The position numbers and the translations under genes are program-made. The notes under the pieces were generated by a model. That model was given only the letters and a program-made list of their open reading frames with translations, did not search any database and had not been told where the DNA came from. Positions 1 through 8,073 of a stretch of DNA of 64,000 nucleotides are shown piece by piece. How positions within the stretch are numbered: the stretch's first letter is position 1; each line of letters begins with the position of its first letter. The stretch covers positions 1,420 to 65,419 of the forward strand of contig BNBX01000011.1 of assembly GCA_014656175.1 (NCBI GenBank). The letters run 5' to 3'. Origin of the DNA: Streptomyces werraensis (GTDB lineage Bacteria; Actinomycetota; Actinomycetes; Streptomycetales; Streptomycetaceae).

Positions 1-84
1 CCCCCCCGCGCCAGGTGCACGAGCCGTGGGTACGGGGGGAACCCCGGCTCAGTGCTACGGCCGATGACCAGTCGGCTCACTCAG

Positions 85-112
85 TACTGCGTCACGAGGG
101 CCGGAAGTGTCA
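85..112 (-). promoter_or_regulatory. Promoter-like element reading leftward
   Basis: On the minus strand this reads TGACACTTCCGGC, nine bases, then GCAGTA. The same arrangement with the same spacing occurs at 5723-5750 ahead of another leftward gene. TGACAC could be a -35 and the CAGTA region a -10 about 17 bases on. It would serve a minus-strand gene lying left of base 1. The rest of 1-189 holds no gene I can support. Confidence 0.4.
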
Positions 113-189
113 CACCGGTCGGTACGTACGTCGGACGCGGGGGAGTTTACGCAGGTCAGAGGGGTGAGGGGAGAATTCGGCCCGCCCGC

Positions 190-1308
190 CTAGTCCTGCT
201 TGCCGTTCCCGTTGCCCTCGTCGTTGCCCTTGCCCTGGCTGTTCCCGTTGCCCTTGCCGTTCCCGTTCCCGTTCCCCTGGCCCTTGGAGGGGTGGTCGTC
301 GGTGCGGGAGCCGCTGTTGCCGCGGCCTCCGCCGTTCCCGTGGCCCTCGCCGTCGCCGTTGCCGCCCTTGGTCTCACCGCTGTCGTCGGTGTCGGGGCGG
401 CCCTTGTCCTGGCCCGGGAGAGTGTTCCGCTGCTCGCCCTCGCCGCCGTCGAGGCGCGGGGCGGCGTCGTGCGTGCCGCTCCCGGCGCCCTTGCCGGCCG
501 TGCCGTCCTCGGCGCCTTCCTCGGCGGTGACGCCGCGGCAGTACGCGGCGACGCGGGAGGCGCCGCCGGCCGCCTCGTGCAGGGCGCGGCGGCGTTCGCC
601 GTTGACCGGCCGGCCCTGGTGCCAGGACCGGCAGGCGGAGACGACGAGCTTCCAGCGGGCGCCGTGGGCGGTCTTGCCGTCGTGCGCCGAGCCCTCGGGT
701 GTGCGGTCGGGTTCCTCGCCGCCCTCGGCGCCGTCGCGGCCCCCATCGGCGGAGTCGCCCCGGTCGCCCTCGTCCGGGGTGGCGCCCTGGGCGGGCGGGG
801 AGATCAGCGGGCGCTGGGGGTGCGTGGCCGTGGCGGCGCCCGCGGGGCCGGAGCGCGAGTCGTCGAAGGGCGTGCGCAGCAGCCCGGTCCCGGCGAGCAC
901 GGCGGTGCCGCCGACCATGCCGGCGACCAGCGCGGCGGCCAGCGCCAGCCGGGCGGTACGCGGCCTGCGGGCTCCGCCGGGCGTTCCGGTACGGCCGGTG
1001 CGCGGGGCGCGGAGACGGATCAGGCCGACGTCGGCGTTCCCGGTGCCGGTGCCGTGACCGGTGTGCGGGGCCGAGTCGGCCTGTCCTGTCCGTGCGTCCC
1101 TCGACGTGCGGAAGGCGGCCAGCGCGGCCGCCTCCCCGGGAAGTTCGGTCTCGGCCGTGGGCGGGGGCGCGGAGAGCGCGCGGAGCACTCCGGCGAGTTG
1201 TTCGGCCTGGTCACCGGCGGGTGGATCGGCAGCCCGGGGTGTCTCACCGCTCAGCAGGCGCTCCGCCGCCTCCGCGTCCAGCCACCTGTACCGCTCATCG
1301 GCCATCAC
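190..1308 (-). CDS. Probable membrane anti-sigma factor-like protein
   Basis: This is probably the membrane-anchored regulator of the ECF sigma factor encoded just upstream. The sigma stop codon overlaps the GTGATG start, so the two are translationally coupled; either GTG at 1308 or ATG at 1305 could start it. The first 150 or so residues are cytoplasmic and begin MADERYRWLDAEAAERLL. One membrane segment follows near residues 120-145 (RLALAAALVAGMVGGTAVL). The outer part carries a short conserved block ending AAGGASRVAAYCRG that recurs in the protein at 2385-3260. The last hundred residues are low-complexity Gly/Asn/Lys/Asp (GNGNGKGN repeats), likely an extended extracellular tail. No zinc-binding HxxxCxxC anti-sigma motif is visible, so the anti-sigma role rests on gene order and topology. 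Confidence 0.7.
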   Translation of the reverse strand: MMADERYRWLDAEAAERLLSGETPRAADPPAGDQAEQLAGVLRALSAPPPTAETELPGEAAALAAFRTSRDARTGQADSAPHTGHGTGTGNADVGLIRLRAPRTGRTGTPGGARRPRTARLALAAALVAGMVGGTAVLAGTGLLRTPFDDSRSGPAGAATATHPQRPLISPPAQGATPDEGDRGDSADGGRDGAEGGEEPDRTPEGSAHDGKTAHGARWKLVVSACRSWHQGRPVNGERRRALHEAAGGASRVAAYCRGVTAEEGAEDGTAGKGAGSGTHDAAPRLDGGEGEQRNTLPGQDKGRPDTDDSGETKGGNGDGEGHGNGGGRGNSGSRTDDHPSKGQGNGNGNGKGNGNSQGKGNDEGNGNGKQD

Positions 1309-1979
1309 AAGTCCTTCTGCGTCCGCGCTCGCAACTGCGTCACACTCGCGGACGTCACCGTACGACGGCGTGGTTCTCTCTGGGGCGGAAGGGCGTCGAG
1401 CACACCGGCGGATTCCGGATGGCCGTCCGGATCGTCGCCGAGCAGTTCGGCGAGCCGGCGCAGCCCGCGGTGCGCGGCCGTCCGTACGGCGCCGGGGCGC
1501 TTGCCCAGGGTCTGCGCGGCCGTCTTGGCGTCGAGGCCCACGACCACGCGCAGGACGACGGCCTCGGCCTGGTCCTGCGGCAGCCGGGAGATCAGGGTGA
1601 AGGCGCCGTCGGTGGCGAGCGCCTCGATCGCCTCGCCGGCCGTGTCCGACTCGGCGGGCCGTCCGGTGAGCTCGGTCTCGTCGCCGCCTATCGCCGGGCG
1701 GCGGCCGCGCATACGGATGTGGTCCAGCGCGCGGTTGCGGGCGATACGCGCGGCCCAGCCGCGGAAGCGGTCCGCGTCGCCGGAGAACCGCTCCAGGTCA
1801 CGGGCTATCTGCAACCAGGCCTCGGACGTGACGTCCTCGGCGTCGGGCTCGCCGACCAGTGTCCGTACGTACCCCAGCAGCCGCGGGTGCACGGCGCGGT
1901 ACACGGTCCGGAACGCGGTCTCGTCCCCGTCCTGTGCCGCGCGCACCGCGGCGGTCAGCTCCGCGTCGTCCCCCAGCAC
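1305..1979 (-). CDS. ECF RNA polymerase sigma factor
   Basis: A sigma-70 family extracytoplasmic-function factor of 224 residues. Region 2 spans about residues 15-95 (DETAFRTVYRAVHPRLLGYV, then DAEDVTSEAWLQIARDLERF and FRGWAARIARNRALDHIR). Region 4 lies about 130-190 (LPQDQAEAVVLRVVVGLDAK, then GKRPGAVRTAAHRGLRRLAE, the -35 recognition helix-turn-helix). The start is a GTG preceded by GAAGG. The coupled downstream gene is its likely membrane regulator. The same pair is duplicated at 2385-4158, and the region 4 sequences of the two sigma factors are nearly interchangeable. The target regulon is unknown. Confidence 0.93.
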   Translation of the reverse strand: MLGDDAELTAAVRAAQDGDETAFRTVYRAVHPRLLGYVRTLVGEPDAEDVTSEAWLQIARDLERFSGDADRFRGWAARIARNRALDHIRMRGRRPAIGGDETELTGRPAESDTAGEAIEALATDGAFTLISRLPQDQAEAVVLRVVVGLDAKTAAQTLGKRPGAVRTAAHRGLRRLAELLGDDPDGHPESAGVLDALPPQREPRRRTVTSASVTQLRARTQKDL

Positions 1980-2384
1980 GCGTGCGCCCTTCTGCGCCTG
2001 AACCGGCGCCGCTCTCGCGGACCGGGTTGCTCGCCGTCGTCGTTGCTCAGTCGGTCGTTGCGGTCTCGAGGCCGCGGAGATGTGGTCGTTTGTCTCCCGC
2101 GGCCTGGCGCGAAAGGCACGTTACGACCTGAAACCGCTCCCCGTCCATGACCGTACAAGATGCAACTAACCCGTGACACGGGACGTGTGACAGAAAACGC
2201 ATGCCCGGCGCTGTAGAAGGTACGGGTCGCGCGCGGCCCGTACCGCGCGACGGCCGGGGCCTCTCCTGTGGGGGGTGGCGGCCCCGGCCGTCCCCGCGGA
2301 CACAGGTGACGGCGCCTCAGGCGCGACGGCGCCCCGCGATCGCCGGGCTGCGAAACACCCCCGTACAGGTGACCCACGTCAACC
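1980..2384. other. 405-bp intergenic region upstream of the first ECF sigma gene
   Basis: No gene is supported here. It separates the two sigma/anti-sigma units and must carry the promoter of the sigma gene starting at 1979. Its clearest feature is the imperfect palindrome at 2173-2191. An A/T-richer stretch around 2150-2200 fits a promoter. Confidence 0.5.
2173..2191. promoter_or_regulatory. Imperfect palindrome, candidate operator of the sigma unit
   Basis: GTGACACG-GGA-CGTGTGAC: the two 8-base arms match at 7 of 8 positions as an inverted repeat. It lies about 195 bases upstream of the sigma gene start at 1979, in the A/T-richer part of the intergenic region. A related but weaker arrangement (GTGACACG, four bases, ACGTGCAC) lies at the start of the paralogous sigma gene near 4156-4174. 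Confidence 0.4.
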
Positions 2385-3260
2385 TCAGGGCTTCCGCCCA
2401 GCCTCCTCGCCCTTGCCCTTGTCCTCGCCGGAGGAATCGGCTCCGGCCGCCTTCCCCGTGGGGCGGCCTGGGCCCGCTTCGTCTCCCGCCACGGGCGGAA
2501 CACCCTCCGGAGCCGGCACGGAAGCCGTGGGCGGCGGGTCCCCGGCGCGCCCCGCGCAGTACGCCTCGACCCGCCCGGCGCCTCCCGCCGCCGCGACCAG
2601 CCGCTCCCAGACCGGCGCGTCCAGCACCCGCCCCCGCCCGGCGACCCGCTCGTAGGCCCGGCACTGCGCCTCGACGGTCCCCGCGGCCTCCGCGGGCCCC
2701 GAGCCGCGCGCCGCACCGTCACGTCCGGCCTCCGTGGCGGACGCCGGCGCCGACACCCGCGGAGTTCCGGCGGCACCGGCGGCACGGGACGCGTCCGGAA
2801 CCGTTGGAGCCGAGGCGGCGGACGGCGTCCGAGCCGGCCCGGTGTCCTCGGACCGCCCGCCGCTCGGCGCCCCCGCCGCCTGGATCCCGGCCCAGGCCAC
2901 CCCACTGAGGGCACAGCCCGCGACCAGCGCCCCCAGCGTGGCCCGGAGCGACCGCCCGCCGAACCGCCGTCGGGAGGGCCGCCAGTCGTCCCGGTGGCGG
3001 GTGCGCGCGCCATGCGCCCCCGACTCCCGGGCGGCCACGAACGCGGTGACGGCCCGCTGCTCGGCCCCGGCGTCCACCCCGTCACGCACCAGGGCGGCGA
3101 CGAGCAACGCCTCCAGCCGGGCCGTGTCACCGGCCGGCCTCTCGGCGGAGACGGATACGGCGGGCCCGGACGCGGCCGCTGCACCCTCAGGGCAGTCGGA
3201 GCGCTCTGGGTGCACACGCCGACGGCCGGCCTGCCCGCCGTCGCTCTGCCGTTCACCCAT
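2385..3260 (-). CDS. Probable membrane anti-sigma factor-like protein, paralogue of the gene at 190
   Basis: A 291-residue protein following the second ECF sigma gene after a 229-base gap. The N-terminal ~140 residues are cytoplasmic, with ARLEALLVAALVRDGVDAGA and TAFVAARES in a likely helical segment. One membrane segment (ATLGALVAGCALSGVAWAGI) lies near 145-165. The extracellular Ala/Pro-rich part ends in a cysteine-bearing block (QCRAYERVAGRG, then AAGGAGRVEAYCAGRAG) that matches the block in the protein at 190-1308. This makes the two sigma/regulator units paralogous. The role as negative regulator is inferred from context; the sequence has no recognised zinc-binding anti-sigma domain. 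Confidence 0.7.
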   Translation of the reverse strand: MGERQSDGGQAGRRRVHPERSDCPEGAAAASGPAVSVSAERPAGDTARLEALLVAALVRDGVDAGAEQRAVTAFVAARESGAHGARTRHRDDWRPSRRRFGGRSLRATLGALVAGCALSGVAWAGIQAAGAPSGGRSEDTGPARTPSAASAPTVPDASRAAGAAGTPRVSAPASATEAGRDGAARGSGPAEAAGTVEAQCRAYERVAGRGRVLDAPVWERLVAAAGGAGRVEAYCAGRAGDPPPTASVPAPEGVPPVAGDEAGPGRPTGKAAGADSSGEDKGKGEEAGRKP

Positions 3261-3489
3261 GTCCGTTCCGCCCCTGCTCGCTCATGTCCGGCCTGTCCGG
3301 CCTGTCCGGTTCCGTCCGTTGCCTCTGTGGCCCGTGTCCGAGGCCTGACGGACGGGGCGCCCCCTCCCACCAGCGGGGAGCCGTTCGGGCCCCGGACAAA
3401 CGGATACGTTCCGTCCGCCCGGCCCGTTCAGCCGCCGGAGCGGCCGCCGAGGCCGTGCCGTGCGGTGTGACCGCCGTTCCGGCCCACGG

Positions 3490-4158
3490 TCACGTCGACT
3501 CACCCAGCGTCCTGGGCGCCTCATCCGTCACACCGTCGGCCGCGAGCTGCCGCGCCAGGCGCCGCAGACCGCGGTGCGCTGCCGTGCGTACGGCGCCCGG
3601 CCTCTTGCCGAGCACACGGGCGGCCGCGGGCCCGTCGAGGCCCACGACGACCCGCAGCAGCACCGCCTCGGCCTGGTCCCGCGGCAGCCGGCCCACGAGG
3701 GCGAGGGCCTGCTCGGTGGACATGGCCTCCATCGCCTGGTCGTGCGTGCTGTGCGGGGCGGGCAGCTCCAGGACGTCCTGCTCCAGTGCGGACGCGCGGG
3801 GGCGTACGCGCTGGCGGCGCAGGTGGTCCAGGGCGCGGTGGCGGGCGATGGTGGCCGTCCAGCCGCGGAACCCGGCGCCGTCGCCCTTGAACCGGCCGAG
3901 GTCGCGGGCGATCTCCAGCCAGGCGTCGGACATCACGTCCTCGGCGTCGGCGCCGACCAGTCCGCGGACGTACGCGAGGAGTCCGGGCTGCACGAGCCGG
4001 TAGGCCACGGCGAACGCGGCCTCGTCGCCCTGCTGGGCACGCGCGACGGCGTCGCCCAGTTCCCCGTCGAACGCCTGCGTGCGGCGGGATTCCCCTCCGT
4101 GGCCCAAGAACCGTCCTCGTCCGTACCGAGCGCGATGCGCCTCGCATGACATGTGCAC
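3490..4158 (-). CDS. ECF RNA polymerase sigma factor, paralogue of the gene at 1305
   Basis: A 222-residue sigma-70 family factor. Region 2 includes DEAAFAVAYRLVQPGLLAYV, DAEDVMSDAWLEIARDLGRF and FRGWTATIARHRALDHLRRQ. Region 4 includes LPRDQAEAVLLRVVVGLDGP and GKRPGAVRTAAHRGLRRLAR, almost the same as the sigma factor at 1305-1979. The start is uncertain: GTG at 4158 and ATG at 4152 are in frame, and homology to the paralogue begins only around residue 30. No good ribosome site precedes either start, so a leaderless transcript or a shorter product is possible. The likely membrane regulator follows at 2385-3260. Confidence 0.9.
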   Translation of the reverse strand: MHMSCEAHRARYGRGRFLGHGGESRRTQAFDGELGDAVARAQQGDEAAFAVAYRLVQPGLLAYVRGLVGADAEDVMSDAWLEIARDLGRFKGDGAGFRGWTATIARHRALDHLRRQRVRPRASALEQDVLELPAPHSTHDQAMEAMSTEQALALVGRLPRDQAEAVLLRVVVGLDGPAAARVLGKRPGAVRTAAHRGLRRLARQLAADGVTDEAPRTLGEST

Positions 4159-4516
4159 GTCTGTCGTGTCACACCCCCAGCGACCTCAGCGTGCAGGGCG
4201 GCCAAAGTGTCACAGGTCAACGCCCGTCCCAGACCCCTCACATCCCCCACGGGCCCCCCGACGGCACACTTCCGGACAGGCGCGACCCCCACCGGGTCCG
4301 GCCCCGCCGGGCGTCCCCGCGGAGGCTCCGCCGCCGCCAGCTCCGAGCCCCCACCTGCCTCCGATCCGGCGAAGGCCTGGCCACGCGGGGCTGCGCCCGG
4401 CCGGGCCGCATCCCGCAAGGCCCCGACCGCGCCGAGACGGCCCGGCGGTGACTCGGCCCCGCCCGGCGTCCGGCCCCCGACGGAGTCCGCCCCTGCCGAG
4501 GGCCCCCCGGCAGGGG
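4159..4516. other. 358-bp intergenic region, no gene seen
   Basis: The right end carries the terminator of the gene at 4517-5017. The left end must hold the promoter of the second ECF sigma gene, for example TGACAC on the minus strand near 4208-4213. The middle is C-rich with no convincing coding signal on either strand. Confidence 0.5.
4490..4516 (-). terminator. Hairpin terminator after the gene at 4517
   Basis: CCCCTGCCG (4490-4498) pairs perfectly with CGGCAGGGG (4508-4516) around a 9-base loop, directly after the stop codon of the minus-strand gene. Confidence 0.6.
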
Positions 4517-5017
4517 TCAGTCCCGCCGTGCCCCCGCCGTCGCGTCCCGGCACAGGAGCCGGAGCGAGCCGTCCTGGGTGTAGCAGCGGCGGGCCTCGTC
4601 GATGGGGTCCCAGAGGCGGCCGTCGGGGGTGCGGACCCAGTGGTCGCCGCCGGAGGCCCACCACTCGCCGCCGGTCTGGCGCACGATCACCTCGCCCGCG
4701 TAGGCCCCGAAGCCGCGCAGGACCAGCTCCACGGCAGCGTACGGGGCCGACTCGCGGCGGATGTCCTCGATCATCCGGTCGACGCTCCACAGACTGCGCG
4801 CCGAGTAGTCGAGGCGCATCCGTGCCCCCTCGCGCATCGCCGCCACCGCGTCCGCCGCCCAGCGGGCCGGCTTCGTCGCCGCCGAGGGCCTGGTCTCCTG
4901 CTGTGTCGTCACAGTCGTCGCAGTCGTCACACTCTGGAGAGCGCTGCGGCGAAGCGTTTCGTCACCCCGGTCCGGCGCTTCCCCACAACGGGTGCACGAC
5001 CGCCCCAGGACACGCAC
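4517..5017 (-). CDS. Unassigned small protein
   Basis: I do not recognise the family. The longest frame is 166 residues, but the N-terminal ~35 residues are poor coding sequence; a GTG near 4930 (VTTATTVTTQQ) may be the real start. The conserved-looking core is AADAVAAMREGARMRLDYSA, then SLWSVDRMIEDIRRE and GFGAYAGEVIVRQTGGEWWA, ending in an aromatic-rich HWVRTPDGRLWDPIDEARRC. It appears soluble, with no signal peptide or membrane segment. The tyrosine/tryptophan pattern suggests a small alpha/beta domain of the kind seen in DUF-only Streptomyces proteins. Confidence 0.7.
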   Translation of the reverse strand: MRVLGRSCTRCGEAPDRGDETLRRSALQSVTTATTVTTQQETRPSAATKPARWAADAVAAMREGARMRLDYSARSLWSVDRMIEDIRRESAPYAAVELVLRGFGAYAGEVIVRQTGGEWWASGGDHWVRTPDGRLWDPIDEARRCYTQDGSLRLLCRDATAGARRD

Positions 5018-5061
5018 AGGGCCGTCGCCGCATGTCCGCGAGCCGGGCTCCCGGCAGGCCG

Positions 5062-5640
5062 TCAGCCGTCCCGCCGGCTGCGGCGCGAGACCGCCGCGCG
5101 CAGCACCCGGCGCCCCTCCGTGGACACCTCCAGCGCGCCGCGCAGCCCGGCCGCTCCGCGGGCGGCGACGAGTTCCAGGACGGCGGTCTGCCGCCGCAGT
5201 TCCGCGGCGAGCAGCGGTGACAGTCCGTCCGTACGGCCCTCACGGCGCGCGGCCGCCAGGTCGGCGTCGTCGGTGTCGCCCGCGCCGTCCAGCAGCAGGT
5301 GGATCCGCAGCGCGTCGGCCGAGCACCTGTCGGCCCACGCCCGCAGCGCCGTCCCGGACCGGTCCAGGGGGGCGGCGGCGAGCATGCCGCGCGCCAGCTC
5401 CGCCGCCTCGCCGGCGCAGCCGTCCGCGGCCTCGCCCGCCGCCGCGTCCAGCTTCTCGCGCGTCTGCTGGAGCACCTCGCCCCAGTCGCCGTCGGCGGGA
5501 CTCCCGGCGAGGGCGCCCCACAGCGGCCGCAGCGCCTCGTCGTCACCGCCCAGCAGCGGCACGCACCGATCCAAACAAGCCACCCCGCTGACGGCCAGTC
5601 CGCGCTCGTCGGCCTGTGCGATCAGTTCCTCCAGGCTCAT
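5062..5640 (-). CDS. Unassigned helical protein
   Basis: A 192-residue, mostly alpha-helical, Ala/Leu-rich soluble protein of unknown function, starting MSLEELIAQADERGLAVSGV. A strong ribosome site (GGGAGGCG) precedes the ATG. It has four cysteines (for example ACLDRCVPLL and DRCSADALRIHLLL) but no metal-site spacing. There is no signal peptide or membrane segment. The promoter-like element at 5723-5750 is well placed to drive it. I cannot assign a domain. Confidence 0.75.
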   Translation of the reverse strand: MSLEELIAQADERGLAVSGVACLDRCVPLLGGDDEALRPLWGALAGSPADGDWGEVLQQTREKLDAAAGEAADGCAGEAAELARGMLAAAPLDRSGTALRAWADRCSADALRIHLLLDGAGDTDDADLAAARREGRTDGLSPLLAAELRRQTAVLELVAARGAAGLRGALEVSTEGRRVLRAAVSRRSRRDG

Positions 5641-5722
5641 CCACGCCTCCCTCTGCGGGTTCCGCAGGCCCCCTGATAAGGCCTTGACGGGCCTCGTCCC
5701 TCACGGAGCCCGCATTTCCCCT

Positions 5723-5750
5723 TACTGCGTGCGACAAGCCGGGAGTGTCA
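5723..5750 (-). promoter_or_regulatory. Promoter-like element for the gene at 5640
   Basis: On the minus strand this reads TGACACTCCCGGC, nine bases, GCAGTA. It matches the element at 85-112 at the two blocks with identical spacing. It overlaps the stop codon of the gene at 5748-6254 and lies about 80-110 bases upstream of the ATG at 5640. Confidence 0.45.
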
Positions 5751-6254
5751 CTCGGGCACCACGCGCAACCGGTCGAGCAGCCGGAAGAAACCGTTTTCGG
5801 CCATCGGTCCGGGGTCCGCGGTCAGCACCTCCAGGACCTCCTGGGCGGCGACCTCGCGCCCGGCCTCCTCGGCCCAGAAGACGGCCCGCTCGGCGGCGTC
5901 CGCGGGCTCCAGGAAGTAGTCGTCGACGGTGAGGCCCTCCTGGCGCCCGTCGAGGTACCCGGCCATCGCGTCCCGGCCGAGGCAGGCCGTCCACACCCCG
6001 CTCTCGGGCGAAGCGGCCTCCACGGCCACGCACTCGCCGGCCATCACGTAGCCGAACAGCGCGGGCGCGCCCGTCTCCGTCGCCAGTTCGTTCATGCTGC
6101 CCAGCTCGCCCTCGCGGCCCGGCAGTTCCCACACCTGCCAGCCGTCCGGGGCCTCGGTGCGCAGGGTCAGCTCCCCGCCCGCGCCGGCCAGCGCGTCCAG
6201 TCCCGCCAGCGGCCGCTCCGAGCGGCCCACGACGAAATAACCCCAGTAGCCCAT
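5748..6254 (-). CDS. Unassigned soluble protein
   Basis: A 168-residue acidic protein starting MGYWGYFVVGRSERPLAGLD. It has alternating short strands (GWQVWELPGREGELGSMNEL, APALFGYVMAGECVAVEAAS) and an acidic helical C-terminus (PADAAERAVFWAEEAGREVA). There is no signal peptide or membrane segment and I recognise no catalytic motif. It looks like one of the lineage-restricted Streptomyces proteins with SMI1/immunity-like length and composition, but I do not claim that family. Confidence 0.75.
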   Translation of the reverse strand: MGYWGYFVVGRSERPLAGLDALAGAGGELTLRTEAPDGWQVWELPGREGELGSMNELATETGAPALFGYVMAGECVAVEAASPESGVWTACLGRDAMAGYLDGRQEGLTVDDYFLEPADAAERAVFWAEEAGREVAAQEVLEVLTADPGPMAENGFFRLLDRLRVVPE

Positions 6255-6364
6255 GTGCCGGTGTTCCCCCCGCGTGTCGGTTCCCGGCCCGGCGCGCCGA
6301 GCCGTCGGCTCGCCAGAACATCACCACAGCCGTACGGGGGTTCGCAGGCGTTCGCGGCAATCCG

Positions 6365-8041
6365 TCAGCCGAGCCGGCCCGCCAGGGTGCGGAACTCGGC
6401 CCAGGACAGCGTGGGTTCGCGCGCGTCCCACAGCTTCTGGGCGAGGGCCCGCAGCGGCATCCTGATGCCGGCCGCGACCTGTTCCTGGGTCTGGGAGCGG
6501 GGCAGGTCGCCCCAGACGGCGAAGGATCCGCCGAGGATCTGCCGGTCGTACTTCGCGGGCACGGGCTCGGTGCCGCGCAGCACCCGCGGGGTCCACTGCT
6601 CGTAGATGCGCTCTCCGGTCGGGTAGACGAAGGTGAGCGGCTCGCCGAGGACGTAGTAGAGGAACTCGTCGTTGTAGTTGATCACCTCGCGGCCCTCGGC
6701 CAGGTACTCGGCGGGCTTGCGCGCCCCGATCTCCTTGCCGGTCCAGTAGGCGACCCGGATGTCCTCGGCGGCCTGCACGGACCCGTCGCGGAAGAAGCCG
6801 TCGTTCCAGGCGCGGGGGACGCGGTCGTGGGCGCGGACGGTGGCGGCGCGGTCGTTGAGCCAGCCGGTGGTGAGGTCCTCGACGGTGGCGCCGGAGCCGT
6901 ACTTCTCGCGGGCCGCGGCGGCGAGACCGGGGAAGGCCGCCTCGGGGTCGGGGACGACGAGGGCCTGGTACTCGTCGCCGCCGAGGTGCCACCGGTCGCC
7001 GGGGAAGAGACCGGCGTACTCGTCCAGCAGGTCGTCGACGATCTCGGCGGACCTCGGGTCCGCGATGTCGATGGCGCCGCGCACCGCCTCCCCGTTCGCC
7101 TTGCGCAGCTGGAGGCCGGGGTGGGCGTCGATGACGGCGCCGAGGTGTCCGGGCGAGTCGATCTCGGGGACGACGGTGATGTGCCGGCTCTCCGCGAGCT
7201 CGACGATCTTCCGGACCTGCGCCTTGGTGAGGTGGTCCTCGGACACGATCTCCGGGTGCGAGTCGGACTCGATGCGGAAGCCCTGGTCGTCGGAGAAGTG
7301 CAGACCGATCTCGTTGTACTTCAGGTCGCCCAGCTCGCGTATGCGGTCCTCGATCCAGCCGGCGTCGTAGTGCTTGCGCGCGATGTCCAGCATCATGCCG
7401 CGCCGCGGCTTGGCGGGTTCGTCGCGCACCACGCCCTCGGGGGCGGCGCCGGCCCCGCGTATCTCCTGCTTGAGGGTGCGGGTGCCGTAGAAGACCCCCG
7501 CCTCCCCCGGCCCGCTGACGGTGACCCGCCCGCCGCGCACGGTCAGGGTGTACGACTCCGGGTTCGCGCCCGCGTCCCGGTTCAGCTCCAGGCGCACGTC
7601 GCCGGGCCGCTCGTCGTCCTTCTCCCCCGCGTACGTCAGGCCCAGCTCCTGGGCGGTGAGCCGGCCCTCGTCGGCGAGCGCCGGGTCGGACACGACCACC
7701 CGGTGCCCGGAAGCGGGCCGCCAGCCGGGGCCGCGCTCGGCGGTGTGCTCGCGCACGGCGGGTATGGTCCGCGGGGCCTCGGACAGCGGGTAGCTGCGGG
7801 TGGGGCTCGGCGTCGGCGACGGCGAGGAGGGGGCGGCCGCCGGACCGCCGTCGTCCCCCGAGGCCCACAGGCCGAGGCCCACGCCGGAGGCCACCACCAC
7901 CGCCCCCACGGCCACCGCGACGGCGGTGACCCTCCGCCGCCTCGCCGTCGCCTCCGCACCGGGACGCCGCCTGCGCTGACCGTGCTGCCTGTGCCGACTC
8001 ACCCTGCCAACGTACGACCCGTTCGGGTGAGAAGCGTCCAC
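6365..8041 (-). CDS. Secreted/membrane-anchored beta-N-acetylhexosaminidase (GH20)
   Basis: Glycoside hydrolase family 20 removes terminal beta-N-acetylglucosamine from chitin or cell-wall oligosaccharides by substrate-assisted catalysis. An N-terminal basic stretch is followed by one hydrophobic segment (VTAVAVAVGAVVVASGVGLG, about residues 38-58), so it is exported, probably anchored. A Ser/Pro/Thr linker leads to the GH20b domain (about 110-210) and the catalytic barrel (about 213-550). The catalytic Asp-Glu pair is D356-E357 in WHLGGDEY, with PEIDSPGHLGA as the strand-4 signature. The start is uncertain: GTG at 8041 or GTG at 8002 (VSRHRQHG). It stands alone, divergent from the gene at 8074. 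Confidence 0.93.
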   Translation of the reverse strand: MDASHPNGSYVGRVSRHRQHGQRRRRPGAEATARRRRVTAVAVAVGAVVVASGVGLGLWASGDDGGPAAAPSSPSPTPSPTRSYPLSEAPRTIPAVREHTAERGPGWRPASGHRVVVSDPALADEGRLTAQELGLTYAGEKDDERPGDVRLELNRDAGANPESYTLTVRGGRVTVSGPGEAGVFYGTRTLKQEIRGAGAAPEGVVRDEPAKPRRGMMLDIARKHYDAGWIEDRIRELGDLKYNEIGLHFSDDQGFRIESDSHPEIVSEDHLTKAQVRKIVELAESRHITVVPEIDSPGHLGAVIDAHPGLQLRKANGEAVRGAIDIADPRSAEIVDDLLDEYAGLFPGDRWHLGGDEYQALVVPDPEAAFPGLAAAAREKYGSGATVEDLTTGWLNDRAATVRAHDRVPRAWNDGFFRDGSVQAAEDIRVAYWTGKEIGARKPAEYLAEGREVINYNDEFLYYVLGEPLTFVYPTGERIYEQWTPRVLRGTEPVPAKYDRQILGGSFAVWGDLPRSQTQEQVAAGIRMPLRALAQKLWDAREPTLSWAEFRTLAGRLG

Positions 8042-8073
8042 AAGCCGTTCTCAAACTCTGCCGTCCGGGTGAA

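Noticed and set aside
52..2001. Long open frame on the plus strand opposite the first sigma/anti-sigma pair
   Set aside because: Its translation is low-complexity Ala/Gly/Val/Arg without domain character, and it covers a clear ECF sigma gene on the other strand. It is a shadow frame caused by high GC.
4153..5220. Proline/arginine-rich plus-strand frame across 4.2-5.2 kb
   Set aside because: Composition is typical of a non-coding frame in high-GC DNA, it runs over two better minus-strand genes, and no ribosome site precedes it.
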